Of a DNA stretch of 64,000 nucleotides, positions 1 to 13,800 are shown one piece after another. Made by a program: the position numbers and the translations under genes. Under the pieces are notes generated by a model. It did not search any database and was not told where the DNA came from. It worked only from the letters and a program-made list of their open reading frames with translations. Numbering within the stretch: the first letter of the stretch is position 1; every line of letters begins with the position of its first letter. The DNA comes from Cotesia glomerata (Eukaryota; Arthropoda; Insecta; Hymenoptera; Braconidae), in NCBI RefSeq assembly GCF_020080835.1, contig NC_058158.1, positions 7,626,001 through 7,690,000 on the forward strand, read 5' to 3'.

Positions 1-225
1 TCTAATTAGCAAATTGTCTAACTCCATTTTAGAGAATTTTCTATTTGTACGAAAAAAAAAATTAGTTCAAAATTTAGTATCACTTTAATATCATTAATAT
101 CTAATAGAGATATAATATTTAGGTTTGAATCATTCAAATAATTTATAATTAGATTATTGCTACATCAAAATGTCAAAAAATCACCTTCTAAAAAATAAGG
201 AGTTAGACAAATTGCTAATTAGACC
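1..225. mobile_element. MITE-like element, copy 1 (left end at window edge)
   Basis: The first 25 bases and bases 199-223 are inverted repeats of each other with about two mismatches (TCTAATTAGCAAATTGTCTA and its complement). The interior is AT-rich and non-coding. A second copy lies at 39585-39752, with the same interior and right end, including the flanking CCGTCG. The left flank is outside the window, so the true start and any target-site duplication cannot be judged. The transposase family is not identified. Confidence 0.6.
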
Positions 226-3200
226 GTCGTTATGAATATACTGTTTTACTCTATCACATATATTGACTTTGTAAAAACTAGACGAAGATGCTAACCATAA
301 GAGTTACTAGTGTTAATACCATTTATTTTTGTTTTGTATGTCAAATATTTGTATTAACTAAAAATAATTTTTTAATTTTTAGTTTGTCTGGTGATGCTGA
401 AATAAATCAGCGAAACGTTGCAATTCTCATAATTTAACATATGCATTTATTGTTCCAATTCCCAAGATTAACTTATTTAAATATTTTAAATATGGACAAG
501 AACTTAAATAATAACGTATAGATATCATTATTTTTTACTCTCTGTGACTGAACCAGTTTTTGTTTAATATGTTTTAATCGACGACTTATTTTTTTTTTTT
601 TCAAAGAACGTATTGAAGAATGAATTTTTTCATTTAATAATACACATACTAGACTCATTTAACTGATGAAAAAATATCAATTACCGTTCTCAATACCTAA
701 GAATAAATACAAAGTTTGGTGACGCAAAAACGATGCACGTGTGTTTGCTAGATTTGAATGAAACCCGGACTTTTGGTTCGTCGCCGACCCTTTGTACTTA
801 AATCACACAGTCACCAAACGACCGCGATGTCACCAAGATATGGTATTTTCCGCGTGATCGCTAGTCTTCTGCCTATCAAAGACCAGTTCTAGTACTACAC
901 TAGTCACTAGTGTAGGATGGATTACTGACTCGCGTAAATCCCATGAGGGTTAGACTGTAAAAATGAGCAGGCAGGACAAGAGTTAGCATTGTACAGTAGA
1001 GTGATCTACGAAAAAGGAGCACCAGATCAACGTGAGCCACGTGGCTCACGTGTTTGCCGGGTACACACGACTCAGTGTTTAGTACACAGAGCACAATGCT
1101 CTATCGGTTACCAAAACAGCGATACCACGCCGGCATAAGCAATATTTATGTCAGCATAAAAGGGTAAGGGCGGACGCTGAAAAAGAACAACTACCACTAG
1201 ATCTCTCCAGCTCTGCAGGAGTGCCCAGTATATAACATATATAATAGATAATAGCAAAGAAGATGAGCTGAAAGAGAAAATTATAATAGCAAAGTTAAGT
1301 CACTGTCAGCTAAAAAAGCAAAGGTTTTGCCAACTATTATCATTATTATTATTATGCTTATAGCACAATATAATAATAATAATAAAAGATAGTTTAACCA
1401 AAAGATCGATTGCATGAAATTACGGGTGACATGACTGCTGACGACTCGTGAATTATGATTAACGAGTATTTATATTTATTCATTTGTGGTAACCGACTAA
1501 ATGAATGGTAATGTAGTAGTTGTATTTCTGTTTGTTAAACTAAAGAGTTGTTGATGGTAATTCTACGAATGGCCGCTCTAAATGTTTAAAAGTAACTCTG
1601 TCTCGGTTTCTTATGTAGTTTCACTACATTATTTAACTCTCTTGTAAATGAATAGCCGCCGGTGAATAAGAGTTAATCTTTGGATTTATAGAAACGTCAC
1701 GAGCTCAAAGAGTAAATCTACAATTGCACGACTCGCAAATTGTCATTGCGAATGAGCTGCTAGAGAAAGAGGGAATTAGGGAGAAGCTGAGCAACTTGGT
1801 AGTGCTACTGTTAATACTACTACTGCTGCTGCTGCTTTTGCTATACATTGTATGGATAAGAGTGGATATATAGAGGACGAGTTAGATCACGAATGATGAT
1901 GACGTAGGATTAGACAGACTGCGCTGGCTCCCACGGAGATCGGCCACCAGGAAATGCCTCCCCAAGCATTACACGACTCTGCCCGAGTAACATCCACTGA
2001 TGTATACTTTGATGTCTTGTTTATTTATTTTTGTCTGAACGAAATAATATTTGCAGTTAAAGATACATCTCGAGTTATTTTTGTAAATATGTGTATTGAG
2101 AATAAATATAAATATATATGTTGAAATTGGTTTAAATGAATAGAAGAATACAAGAAGTTATTATTCGAGCGTAACCAGTCGAGATACGGCAGTGAGCAGT
2201 GAGAGTCGAATTAGCCACAGGGAAATGACACAATGGCTCGTGTATTTTTCATAGATCTGAACGCGACCCCTATTTTTTGTCCCCTCGAGTGCAACGGTGA
2301 TACACATCGCATACAAATCTGTAACTTTTTCAACAGTACTTTGGAAGCAATAAAAAAATCTACATGTGAGTTTTTAGTTAGAATAAAACCTGTTCATTTG
2401 AGGCTTTACTTATTCTTTAAGTTTTTATTTAATTTTTTTCTTGTGAAAATGAATATTCTTTAGAAAAGGAGAGAGAAAAGAGTGAAGTAAGAGGCACATC
2501 AACGACCAAAGTAGAAAAGTTTTTAAGAACATCGGCAGACTCTTATATATTCTCTAAGAAGGTCTTTAAAACTCGATGTCCGCAACTTTTTGTTCTTATA
2601 CTATTCGTTCCTCTTGGTTGATTTTAAATGTGAGACGGCGTGACAAGACGATTGAAAGTAAAATTTCAATGCTAAACTTATTCTTAACGCTTATATTATG
2701 TATTACCAGTTATTATATTACATGATGTATAGATGTGATTAATGTTACGCACACCCAAAATGATTTGACCGATAAAAATTAATGATCCGTTGATAAAAAT
2801 AATGGTAATAAAAATAAATTATTGAATTGATAAGATTTATCTGATTATTTTTCATATTAATTTTTTTTTTTCTTTTTCATTGCTAATATTATTATTATAA
2901 TGGTGATTATTGTACGCGATAATATATCCTAAGGCTGAAGATAATTAATAATTGAGGGCTCGTAGCTCAATGAGAACGAAAGAAAGAGGGTAAAGTGAAT
3001 TGATACTTAAATTTGGAGTAAATGTTATTCCCTCTCTGTTGAGCCGATATAAATGCTACGCAAGTTCTCGTAGAGTACCGTAATGGCAATTTACGCGTCC
3101 CGCGAGACCAGATAACTTCATATCTTCACGGTAATCATTTATTCTCTCAATGGGGGATGATATTGCCAAATTGAATTAGATAACCACGCGCAATAAGTCT

Positions 3201-6200
3201 TGATGTTAAATTTACCTTTTACTTATTCTTCATACACTTTTTATTTCTTTTAATAATCGTCTGTACGCTGCTTTTTCATTTTAAAAATACTCACTAAATA
3301 ATTAATTTCACACTTTCTAATTTTTTTTACCCTCTTCAACAATTTTTATGATCAATTTTTTTTTATACAAAAGAGAGAAGCAACACGGGGTACTTCGAAA
3401 TATATTTAGTTTGTGGAAATTCAAATTAGAGTAAGTAATAAAAATTTTCAACTACAAATTGTACTACCAAAAAAAAAATTAAAATTGAATTTAAAAAAAA
3501 ATTTTTTAATAAAGTCGAGGCAATTTCTTTAAAATTTACATCGTTGAAAAATAAAAAAAAGAGTTAAATGTAATTATTGGAACATAAAATAAAAAAAATC
3601 TTGCTCATCATGTCCATCACGGGTATAAATCCCCGAGTGACTGTAGAACAGTGTTGACGAGCTGGCCCAAGGGAAAACACACGTTTCTGGCAGTACAAGC
3701 AACTGCCAGTCGTATGACTGAAAATCACACCCCGCTAAATTGACCTTCCGTTGCTAAATACCCTTTGACGCATCCAACATACAATATACCTATTCTCCAA
3801 AAAAGAAAAACTAAATAAAAGGGGCGAAAAACCCGTGACCGGAGAACAGTAGATTGTTCTTTTCAATATAATAATGCCGATCACCATCACAAAAACAGAA
3901 AACTTATCGTTGATTGACGATCGGCAACAGCAGTGGCATCAGACCAGTCACGGCAGGACCCCGTTCCATGTGCCGAATCGATCATACCAGATGAACAACT
4001 CAGAGTAAGATGAAAAGTTTCACTAATCCACCTTTTATCAGAAATATTTCATTTAATGATTGAGCGATTACTATATCTCTACGTTCATTGTGACTTTTGG
4101 ATTGTCAGAAGTATAAATATCTATGTCATCGTCCAGATAAATTTACAATGATACATCAGACTTGTACGTCGCTATCAATAACTGAATCTAATGATTTTTC
4201 GGATTAAATTAGATGTAAGTTATTTTTAAAATGACGACCTATAATTCATTATTTTTAACTCTTAAAGTGGGAGTAGTTAGTATCAAGGACCAAGTCCCGC
4301 ATGTTTTTTTAGTCAACTGTTTTGTGTGTAGGGTAAAACACACTAGAGTTGAATGTAGTAGAGAGAACAAAGCGCGTGTTTTGTTACGAGCACACGATCG
4401 TCGACACGTGGCCGAGATTAATGTGTTTTGATTTTTAGACTCCAAATTTTATCCGCGCCCCGCATTATAAGCCTTCGCTGTTTTATTGTGTGAGTAGAGA
4501 GATTCAATGACGATGCATCATCAGAGCTAGACCTAGGACTGCTGGATGTACATACGCCATTGAGTTTACATTATAAATTGTATAGTGTGTACCTTAAACT
4601 GTACAAGGTGCGGGACAGCTCCCAGCACTTTTCATTCTATTGTACATATCATTAATAATCTGTAATTTAACGACAATAAATAAAATAAATATAATAAATT
4701 CATTGACACTTTGATAAATACAACAAGTCAAGCTGGTCGTTGAGTTTTTAAAATAATTTATAGCTTCTAAATAAGTTCAGTTGAATATTTAGCAACTGGT
4801 GTAGACTTTGCTCGCTAAGTCATGTGAAATAAATATGACAAATTGACACGGAACACTTTGCTTTAAAATGATGAAGGAGGGAGATAATATAATGAGAAGG
4901 AGTAAAGGTAAAAATAAAAAACAGTATGAGGATGTTTAATTGACGAGACAAAGGAGCGCGTAGTCGTCTTGTCGGAGCTATTAATTTTGTCGAGTTGGTG
5001 ACACGATCTTCTCTCAAGCACGAGATAACAAAGCTTCTTATATTATTCTTACTCTCTTATATACACTCGGGCTCTATAACCGAGTCAAAATGATACAGAA
5101 GCGATAAAATCACCCGGTAGTGTGAGGTTTTCTTGATGACAATAATGTCTCAGGTTTTTGGTATAGGTATAAGTCAAATTAAGAATAAGCACCTTGTCTT
5201 CTCTATTATTTCTTACAAGTATTTATGGTTTTTTTAACGGTGAATTTAAATACCACAGGCAATTAATTAATTAATATAGATGAAAAAATCTTGAGAAAGA
5301 AAATGAGAAGAAGTATGCGTGTTAACAGGAAGAATTTAAGGAATCTTTGACTAAAGCAAAGGAGCATTAATAAGAAGAGGGAGACAAGAAATGTACCTAG
5401 CAAGTTTTCGAGGACTGCGAAGTAATCTTAGCAGTAAGAGAGGACTGAGGAATATAAGATGAAAATACCTGGGGAGTTAGAATAAGAGAGGTCTTACTCA
5501 AACCGCAGGAAACTAAACTACTTCGACTTTCTCTTTCTTCCTCGACAATTCCCGAGCTTTGGCAAATGAGACAGCCCCTGCTTGGATCTTTATGTCTATA
5601 TCTGTATCTGTATCTCCAAAATATATATATGTATATAATGCCTGGTAATACTTTGGTGCTAAAACTTGAGACTAAGAACCCAGCAAACTGATCTGACTTG
5701 TTCAAAATAGTCCGAGTAATTTGCATTAATTTCGCCAATTCATATGCATTAATACTTGCCAAAAGAACAAAGTTTAACTTTATTTTTTAATATCACGATA
5801 TTGCATATCTATGTACTATAAAAAAAGTAAAGATTCAGACATTAACAGGTTTAAAAATATAACTTTGAGCATGTGATAAAGCACGATGTGTTAATCTCCC
5901 AATTAGTGAGAGTAGCAAGTACTCTTGTACATTTATAACGTGAGCTTACACCGCCTCAGACCTCAAATTCGTTTTACCCTCTCATAAGAGCCACAGACAG
6001 ACAAAGAGACGTGGATGTGTACCCAGCACCCTCATCACGGTTCTACACCCTCAACTGTACATATAATAATACTTGGGTAGCAAGTGTAACGAGAACTTCA
6101 GCAGAAGCAAAGTAAAGAGACACAGACGACAGACACTTGCAGCGTCATTTCGATTGGAGGGAATTGAACGCAATAAAAGTCTACTGGCAAGGGCTGGTGG

Positions 6201-7503
6201 GCAGGAGGGGCTAGCTCTTTCGTACCGGTACTTTTCTTCGGCAAAAGAAAGAGTATAAATACACAAAAGGATGGTTGAGAGTACGAACAAGAGGAAAAAA
6301 ATGAAATAAAAGATACGAGGAATGAGAAAACGTCTGGGTCACAGCGCCGGTGGCAGAGGACACAAGAGGGTGCTGGCGAAAGGGGGTGGCTGGTTAGTTC
6401 TAACCAGAGGTGCTCGGAGATGGTTACGCGATGTTCGAAAGAGGGCAGAAACGATGAACGACCGGAGAGCGAGGAAGAGGATGAGAAGATCCAGGTCTCG
6501 CTTTGTCCCCGCGGCTTTGATTTCTTCTCTCTTTACTTTGGTTGGGTACTGGCTCGTGAGAGACAATCGAAAAGGGGACAGAGAGGTTAAATCACGGTAT
6601 TGGTGAGTTAAAGACGAGGTAGATGGAGATAGAGAGGAAGGTGAAGGCGGAGAAGTAGACGGAGAAGGAAATGCTCGAGTAGACTGAGAGTGAGGAACGA
6701 TATTTACATCCGATTTGCATACTAGTTGATCCCTATTGCTTCCATCTCTAACCAACGAGACGGGGGTTGGTTTCTCTGCACCACCAGCTCTCTTTGCTCT
6801 CTACTGGTACACTACTCGCACTTGCCGCTCTCGTTCTCATTCTCATTCTCTTTATATATGTATGCACGCGTATACCTGGCTTATGTATGACTCAAGTGGT
6901 GTACGAGTGCATAGACACACACAACAGATACTAAACAATGAGTACGAGCCCTCAACGGCAAAGCGAATCCGAGTCAAGCGCTGGAGAAGTTAGATCATCC
7001 CTTAAATCGTGTCGCAAGCTCGTTACCCTCCCCCTTGCTCACGTACATCGGTTAGTTGAGTACAGAGACCCGAATATAGCTTGTGTTTATAATCTACGAG
7101 TTCTGCTTTACAATTTTTTATCAACTTGTCTTGTTATGATACGTATATATTCACCTTTTGAAACATTAACTTTCTACTTGCTTTATACAAACAAGCTATT
7201 AAAGTTTATTTATTTTATTTTTAGTCAAATAACGTTTTATTCAAGACCAATTTTATTTTTCCCTACAATCCCCAGAACAAAGAGGAAGAGAAATGAAAAT
7301 GAGGACTTTTAAATTTAACGATTGCCAGTGGGCGTAATTGAGTCGTATAAATGTCGCTAGCTAATTGCAGATAGAGTACGATTCTTAGAGTTGTGACTAT
7401 TGAAGAGAGGATAATAAGGCTCGAGGAGGGTGTTTTTTTACAATGGTTGACTCTATGGACCAAAAAAAAACCCGATTTTTTCTTTTTGTTTATTTAAATA
7501 ACG
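226..7503. other. Intergenic stretch, no supported gene
   Basis: Only short ORFs overlapping on both strands are present, and none shows a recognisable domain. AT-rich sequence alternates with mildly GC-rich blocks (about 720-1230, 3600-4000, 5920-6900). The block at 6600-6690 is a nearly pure purine GA-rich run. A double E-box palindrome at 1031-1052 is listed separately. Bases 455-515 share a run with 28961-29020 and are probably a fragment of a dispersed repeat. Confidence 0.6.
1031..1052. promoter_or_regulatory. Double CACGTG E-box in a 20-bp perfect palindrome
   Basis: CGTGAGCCACGTGGCTCACG (1031-1050) equals its own reverse complement. It contains CACGTG at 1038-1043, and a second CACGTG follows at 1047-1052, leaving 3 bases between them. 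E-boxes of this type bind bHLH factors such as Clock/Cycle, Myc/Max or Met/Taiman. No gene is recognised nearby, so the target and function are unknown. Confidence 0.35.
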
Positions 7504-8700
7504 TACACGGAGAAAATTTTATAGTAGAGTTTATTATCCAGTTATGTTAAAGTCTATTAACTAAATTCAATAGTAGTAAATATTATTTAAATAATTAAAT
7601 AAACCATCTGAATTGTAGTATTATCCATCCTGATGGTAGCTACTACTATTATGATGGTAATCAGTAATAATAACTGTTATTATTTTAATTAGTTACTACT
7701 ATTATCAAAATCGTAATTCCTAATATAACCTGATGGTTGCAGTTACCATCAGTAATAATAATAAGTACTATCTAAGCTAGTAAAAAATATTAAAAAAATT
7801 AAGAATCTGCGTTACCGTGGATGCATTTCTGAATAAACTAAAAGCAGCTGTAGTGCACTGATAGAAGGATTTATTTGTATTAAATAATACTTGTTAATAG
7901 TTAACAAATCAATTATTAGAGACCACTTTTTAGTACTAAACAAATACTTCTTAGTATTTAAAATGATTTGTTTGTATTTAATAAATCTGATATTCATTTA
8001 TTAAATACTAATAAATCTTTTTAAATACTAGGAAATATTTTTTAAGGACTAACAAATGGTTTCTAATAAATGATTTGTTAAATATTAACAAATTTTTTTA
8101 ACTATAAACAAATCCTTCTATCAGTGTGCAGTGTAGTGCACAAAAAATAGGTATTATAATTCGGATTGAAATTATATTTATAAATTTTTATTTGTCTAAA
8201 ACAAGTTTCAACGCCAAATTTTTCAAAAATAATTTGAAATTTCCAAAAAAATCAAAATTTTCAATAAAATTCAAATTAAAAAAAAAGTTATAATTTGAAA
8301 AAAAAAAAAAAAAAATTTTAATCCTCAAAAAAATCAAATTTTAAAAAAAAAATTTTGAAGGGAATTTAAAAAATTTTAATATTTCAAAGAAAAAAATGTA
8401 CATTAGCTAAATTATGGATGTAAATAAAAGATTTAATTAAGTAAATTTATATTATTTTTTCTTTCATAATTTTTACAATCTGAGATGGTTACAGTTACCA
8501 TCTTTTATTGTAACAGTTATAATTTATAATAATTACAGTTATTATTTTCGATAGTAATCGTTACCATTATTGATAGCAACTATTACAATTGTCAATGATA
8601 CCACCTATTATTTTGTTACTAATTAATTTTATAACCATTTTCGTTAGTAGGAGTTACTATTTTTGTATAGTAAGTAGTATAATTAATTTTTCTCCGTGTA
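7504..8700. mobile_element. TIR element with TACACGGAGAAAA ends, carrying a nested MITE
   Basis: The left end reads TACACGGAGAAAATTTTA and the right end is the inverted TACACGGAGAAAAATTAA, giving TIRs that begin with TA, as expected for a TA-inserting (Tc1/mariner-like) element. The interior is rich in TACTATTA/GATGGTAA-type runs on both sides of a second element at 7856-8126. No transposase ORF is present, so the element is non-autonomous. The superfamily is inferred only from the TA ends. Confidence 0.65.
7856..8126. mobile_element. 271-bp CACTG MITE, copy 1, nested in another element
   Basis: It starts CACTGATAGAAGGATTTATT and ends with the inverted AAATCCTTCTATCAGTG. The interior is AT-rich with repeated AACAAAT/ATTTGTT and AGAGACCAC words. 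The copy at 30160-30430 has the same ends, the same interior order and the same length of 271 bp. It lies inside the TACACGGAG element, so it inserted later. No ORF is present. Confidence 0.7.
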
Positions 8701-9706
8701 GACTTTTAGAAAAAAAATAAACTGTGAAAATTTTTCTTTGTCAAGTAAAATGAGCTTTTCAGCGTGTCAATAAATAATTGTCATTGGCGTAAATTGATGC
8801 GTGAAAGTCGAAGGAGATACATAGAAGTGTAAGGACTCTTGTAGGCTGATCGTCAGGGTGGCTAAGGTCGTTTGGTTCTTACAACTAAGGGTGAATAAGT
8901 AAGTGACTCCTGAAATGCGTTTGTCAGGGTAACAAGATAAAAAACCGATGAAATAAAATTGCTAATGCAAACTTTTTTAGGTTATTAGTTAAATTATTTT
9001 TTTCCCACCAATAACCTCAACAGATTATCCATTTTAATTTTTAAAGAAAATTAAACGGTGAATTATTTGCTTACAGATTACACACGACTTCGCAGAACGG
9101 GGGAGATTGCTGGGTGGACCCACCCGAGTTCGAGGATACGAGTCTCATATATTGAGAGGTCCAGGTCCAGGTCCAGCTCCTTCTTCTTCTTCTACTTCTT
9201 GCCGTCCAGCCGATTGATATCTGAAGCTCGTGCCACGTGAGCTCTTGGTAGCACAACGTCTAATTAACTCCGTGACTGGATGACCCCGTGAGATCTTCGT
9301 CGGGAAGTCCCAGCGGCATGCATGCCACTACTTGCTCTCCGTGTCCACCTTCACCTCCTCCCCGGACTCTTGGTCTACCTTTTGGTGGATATGGCGCCTC
9401 CACGGGCGCCTGCACATAAGCACGGACATTAAGGGAACACGAAGAGAGACAAGTTCGCCAGTGGATAAAGCCATCATCGTGCCACCGTCCCAAGGGTTAT
9501 TCCACTTTATCCGAGAGGTCACCGGGAGTAAAGTTTAGCCCAGAGTCTTGTACTGAGCTGTACATCAGGTATCCCGGTTATTTTTTGGGACGAGAGTACA
9601 CTACTGATTTTTATCAAATATAAATACTGCTGTAATGATATGTAAATTCACCGTGATTATAAGTGAAAAAATAAATATAAAAATTCTGTGTAAGCTTTCT
9701 TATATT

Positions 9707-9737
<31 letters not shown>

Positions 9738-10328
9738 ACGAATCCTTCAATTACTTGGACTATTAATAAAAATAAATAAAGAGACGGAATAAAAAAAATA
9801 AAAATAGACGAGATAAAAAAAACAAATTGATCCGGGAATAAATTAAATACCAGGTGAAAATGACAGAACAAAAGTACATACACATTTACCGGGATTTCCT
9901 ACTCACTGAATCCGAGAAAACAAGAGTGGTAAATAATCGACGCGCAATAATTGTCACGTATCCTCTCGCGATTGCACGATATAGGATGGATCGTGCCGAT
10001 GACCGGACATACTGCTAGCTGGCTGGTTAGTTCTCTCATTTTCTCTCTTTCGCTTTACTCTGTCATTCGCTGGTGGAACACCCGACGGCTCCCGCGGTGT
10101 TTCGTTAATTAAAACGAACGAACGTGCAGGTTAATTTTATGCGGGTGGTGAGAGCACGCGGGCAACTCGAAGCGTGCATGGCTTTGCCATTACACACCCT
10201 CCCTGTTTCCCCCGCATCTCTGTCTCATTTCTCTCTCTAATCTCTCACTTGATAACACTTTTTACTTAAACATAACTATAAACAGGAAAATACACTTACA
10301 TTCCCGTTTAGTTTATTTTGTTATTAAA
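8701..10328. other. Intergenic stretch, no supported gene
   Basis: A GC-richer island at about 9060-9560 carries GGTCCA hexamer repeats (about 9158-9178) and overlapping ORFs on both strands, the usual sign of chance ORFs in GC-rich DNA. A T-run lies at about 9713-9737. CT-rich GAGA-type runs occur at 10035-10070 and 10220-10250. No gene is recognised. Confidence 0.55.
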
Positions 10329-10898
10329 TCTTTACTAATAAATAGAGTGCCGGTTTTTTTGTCCGGTTATACTGCGAAAACTACTGAACCGATCGGAATA
10401 ATACTTATACCATAAGATGCAGCGTGTTTCAGAGAAGGTTTTAGTATACGATATGTTGGTGATTACTTATCCGGAACCTATATTTTTTTTACTTGAAAAT
10501 AATAAATTTTTATTGTAACTAAATTTATTCTATTCGATTGTCATTTGTTTAAAATAAATTTTTTAATTCTATTGGTTATGTTTATATCCTAGGCAGATTT
10601 CTTCACTTATGAGACCTGCAATTTCTTTAACTGAAACTTTCAATGCTCATTACAAATTTTTTTTTTTAAATCAATTATTATTCATTTTTGTAAGAAAGAC
10701 ACGGAAATTTTATAATGATTGCACATTGAAAGTTACAATAAATATTAGCTAGAATAATTACATGGATAAAAGGTGCATGCCAATTCGATAGAATTGAGAA
10801 TCTGTGCAAGTCAAAACAATGCTTTAATTAAATTCCAAATCTAAATCTAAAAATGTCATTTTATAAAACGCCCAGCGGAGCGGGCGAGTAATAGCTAG
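10329..10898 (+). mobile_element. Non-autonomous Helitron (570 bp)
   Basis: The 5' end is TC preceded by A, followed by TTTACTAATAAATAGAG, and then the run ACTGCGAAAACTACTGAACC, all typical of the insect Helitron 5' region. The 3' end has the hairpin CGCCC-agcgga-GCGGGCG (10869-10887), then AGTAATAG and the terminal CTAG followed by host T. Termini, hairpin and A|T insertion site all fit Helitrons. There is no Rep/helicase ORF, so it must have moved in trans. Confidence 0.8.
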
Positions 10899-13800
10899 TA
10901 CAAAAATATAGCAGATATGTGTCATGATTATATTATATACACACAGTTATATCATTTAATACAGTTAAAAGTAAGATAAATTTTTTTATTATCGTTAAGT
11001 AACAGGTTAATGTGACTTTTGGTGGATAGACTTCGGGGCAAAGATATCAAGAGACATTTACGGACGCTTGCGGACGATTAAAAGCATTTACTGTAGCTGA
11101 GTAACAGAGTGATACACTGTTTATTGCCGACAGCGCGGCTGAATTTTGAACAGTTTCGTGCAATTCTCGCCATTTACCCGTCGCGATTAATCGTCATGAT
11201 GCTACCCCAATAGTATCATTATTATTTCTACCATTATTATAATATTCGTGATCGTAATAAGAAAATAGAGATATTTAATATCAAATAATAATTCAAAGGC
11301 ATTAAACATGTCCAAAAGAATATTTTTCTCCAAAGTAGCCCGTGAGTGTTGCAAAAATGTGTGACATTATTTTATCTAAAAGGACAGATGAAAGACACTT
11401 GAATATTATCCAGAAGTTGACGAAGGTACTGATAAAAATCGCGGATTTAAAGAATAATCTTTTTTATCATATCTATTATAATTACAATATAATATCTTTA
11501 TGTGTACGTGGTAGAGCGATAATGCAGCCTGAGCTTTCTTCGTCAACTAGCAGCTTACCAGCTAATGACATTATCTTATTATCCACATCTCTGTCTTTTG
11601 CTCCGCGAGTTGTCTCTGGTCTGCGTTAAGAGACGCGTTTAAATGTCGCGCGGTTTATTATCATAATTCCCATTCGTCTCGGTTAACGGGATACACTTTC
11701 GGTCGCGACTAATGACGCTTGAACTCTTTTTTTCCCTTAACTCTCTTTATTTCTTTCTGCGACTCATCGCGAACTAACTGAGTAGAGGATGAGAAGGTGG
11801 TGAAGGATGAGAAGAATAAAAGAGGACATCTTTGACATTTGTGTCCCTTTTCCAAGCCGGTCACTTTATTTCAGTCAAACAATTTCAGGAATCGTACATG
11901 GAATAATAATTGGAATTTATTTTGTGCAAAACCGAATTTGGACGTAACTAATTTTAATTTCCTTGCTGTTATTGTTATTGTTATTGTTATCGTTATTGTT
12001 ATTTTTATTGTCATGTTGCCGGACTCAATTATCTGTTTACTACGATGTATGCTGTTTAAATTAACTTATTATTCAAAAATTAATTAGTTCATGGGAATGA
12101 TCCGAAAATCAATGGGGAGAAATAAAATTTTGGAATTTTAATTAAATGTATGAATTACGTAGAACAGCATCAGTAGCCACTGTGGTAGCAAAACCCTCGG
12201 ATAGAGGTGGAGGAAGAGGAAGTGCAGGAGAAGGGGCTTTGTGTGTGTGTGTATGTATATGTGCAGAGATGAAATACACAGACGATGCGTGAGAGCAGCT
12301 TCACCTGAAACAACATCGCGTTTTCACATCACTGATCCTATAAGCGGCCGGCGTTTCATCCCCCGGTGCTGTGTTGTTCTCTATGCTACTGCTACTACGG
12401 CGTTGAATTTGCCTCGCTGCACCAATATATATTCGTTATTTGCGTCATGTAATACACAGTTTGCATTGCCAGCAGATAATTCACAGAGCGGTACGATGGA
12501 TTAAAAAGTGTACAGAAGCTTAAAATTTTTTCAAATCGTTTTTTTATTTTTTTAGCTTTGAGTTGAACCGGTGTTGTTTATAATAAAACCACGGGGTATT
12601 TATAAAATTTCTACTTTCAATCTTGTTGTTTAACTACTTTTTATAAAAATAAATTCAATTAAAATAATTGTTTTTCCAAGAGAAAAATAATTTTTATCCA
12701 AGTTTTTGTAATAAATTTAAAATTAAATTATTAATTAAAATTTTCACTGTTTTCCCAGTCAATTATCTCAAATTTGTGAACGTGCGAGCCTCGAGGACCG
12801 AGAATATATCTCATTTCGTGAAGATATGCCAATTAAATCAGGCATCTACGGCATCGCAGTTTAAATCACCGTGCGCGTTCTTTTGGCTCCTCTCTGAAAG
12901 TCTATAGTAAAAACTTACCCACCCAATTAGGCACGAATGATATGTACAACATGAACGCGGCGCCTCTCTTTTATTCTTTTGTTTGATTCACATCGTTATA
13001 AGATATATTATGTATGTAGAGGATGTATACGAGTACTCTCTTCCTACTCGAAGTTTAAATAAAGTAAATAAAAAAATTTTAAAAACGTCATAAGTCGAAC
13101 ATCAATGCTTAGCTTCTTGTCAATCTACGCCCGCTGTCAAAGCGATGCATAAGTGGTCGGCGTTATTCTCAGCACAGAGAGATCGACTTATTCATGCTGT
13201 GCTATGCCTTACTCTCTGTATCTCCGCAATCAGATCAAGCTCTCGTATCGCATCACTTTACTCCACTTCAAACTCACCGATAATAAAACGTCAAATTAAA
13301 ACCCACGTACAACGACATAATTCTTGGTAATTCATGCACCTTCTCCCTCCTATCACACCATTGGGGACTTATATCCAATCTTTTTATTTTATTTTATTGA
13401 ACCTTTTTTGTTATTTCTTATTTATTTAAGAGGTCTCTTGATCTGATTTCTTGGGAGGAATGTGAGTCATTACCAAAATGGGAAACGAGTTCATACGCAA
13501 ACGGACCACACACGTTCTTTTTACTGCCAAAACAATTCTCATGCTGTTTTATTCAACTTCCCAGTGCCCTTTCATTCACTTTTTGTTTTTATTATCTTTA
13601 TTTTAAGTTTTATTTTCATTTAAAATTAAAATATCTACGACAAGGCTATTAAATTCAAGTTTAAAAAACTAAATATCGGAAAAAAGTTCATTAAAGCCTA
13701 AAAAAGTAAATTAAGAGAGTAGAGACTAAAATAAAATATAAATCAGAGAACGGCGAATGCTTGTACGTGGACGAGATATTGTGTGGTAATATGCAAAGTA

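Noticed and set aside
6339..6755. 138-codon minus-strand ORF rich in Ser and Pro
   Set aside because: It is the complement of a purine-rich stretch; low-complexity composition, overlapping forward ORF, no domain.
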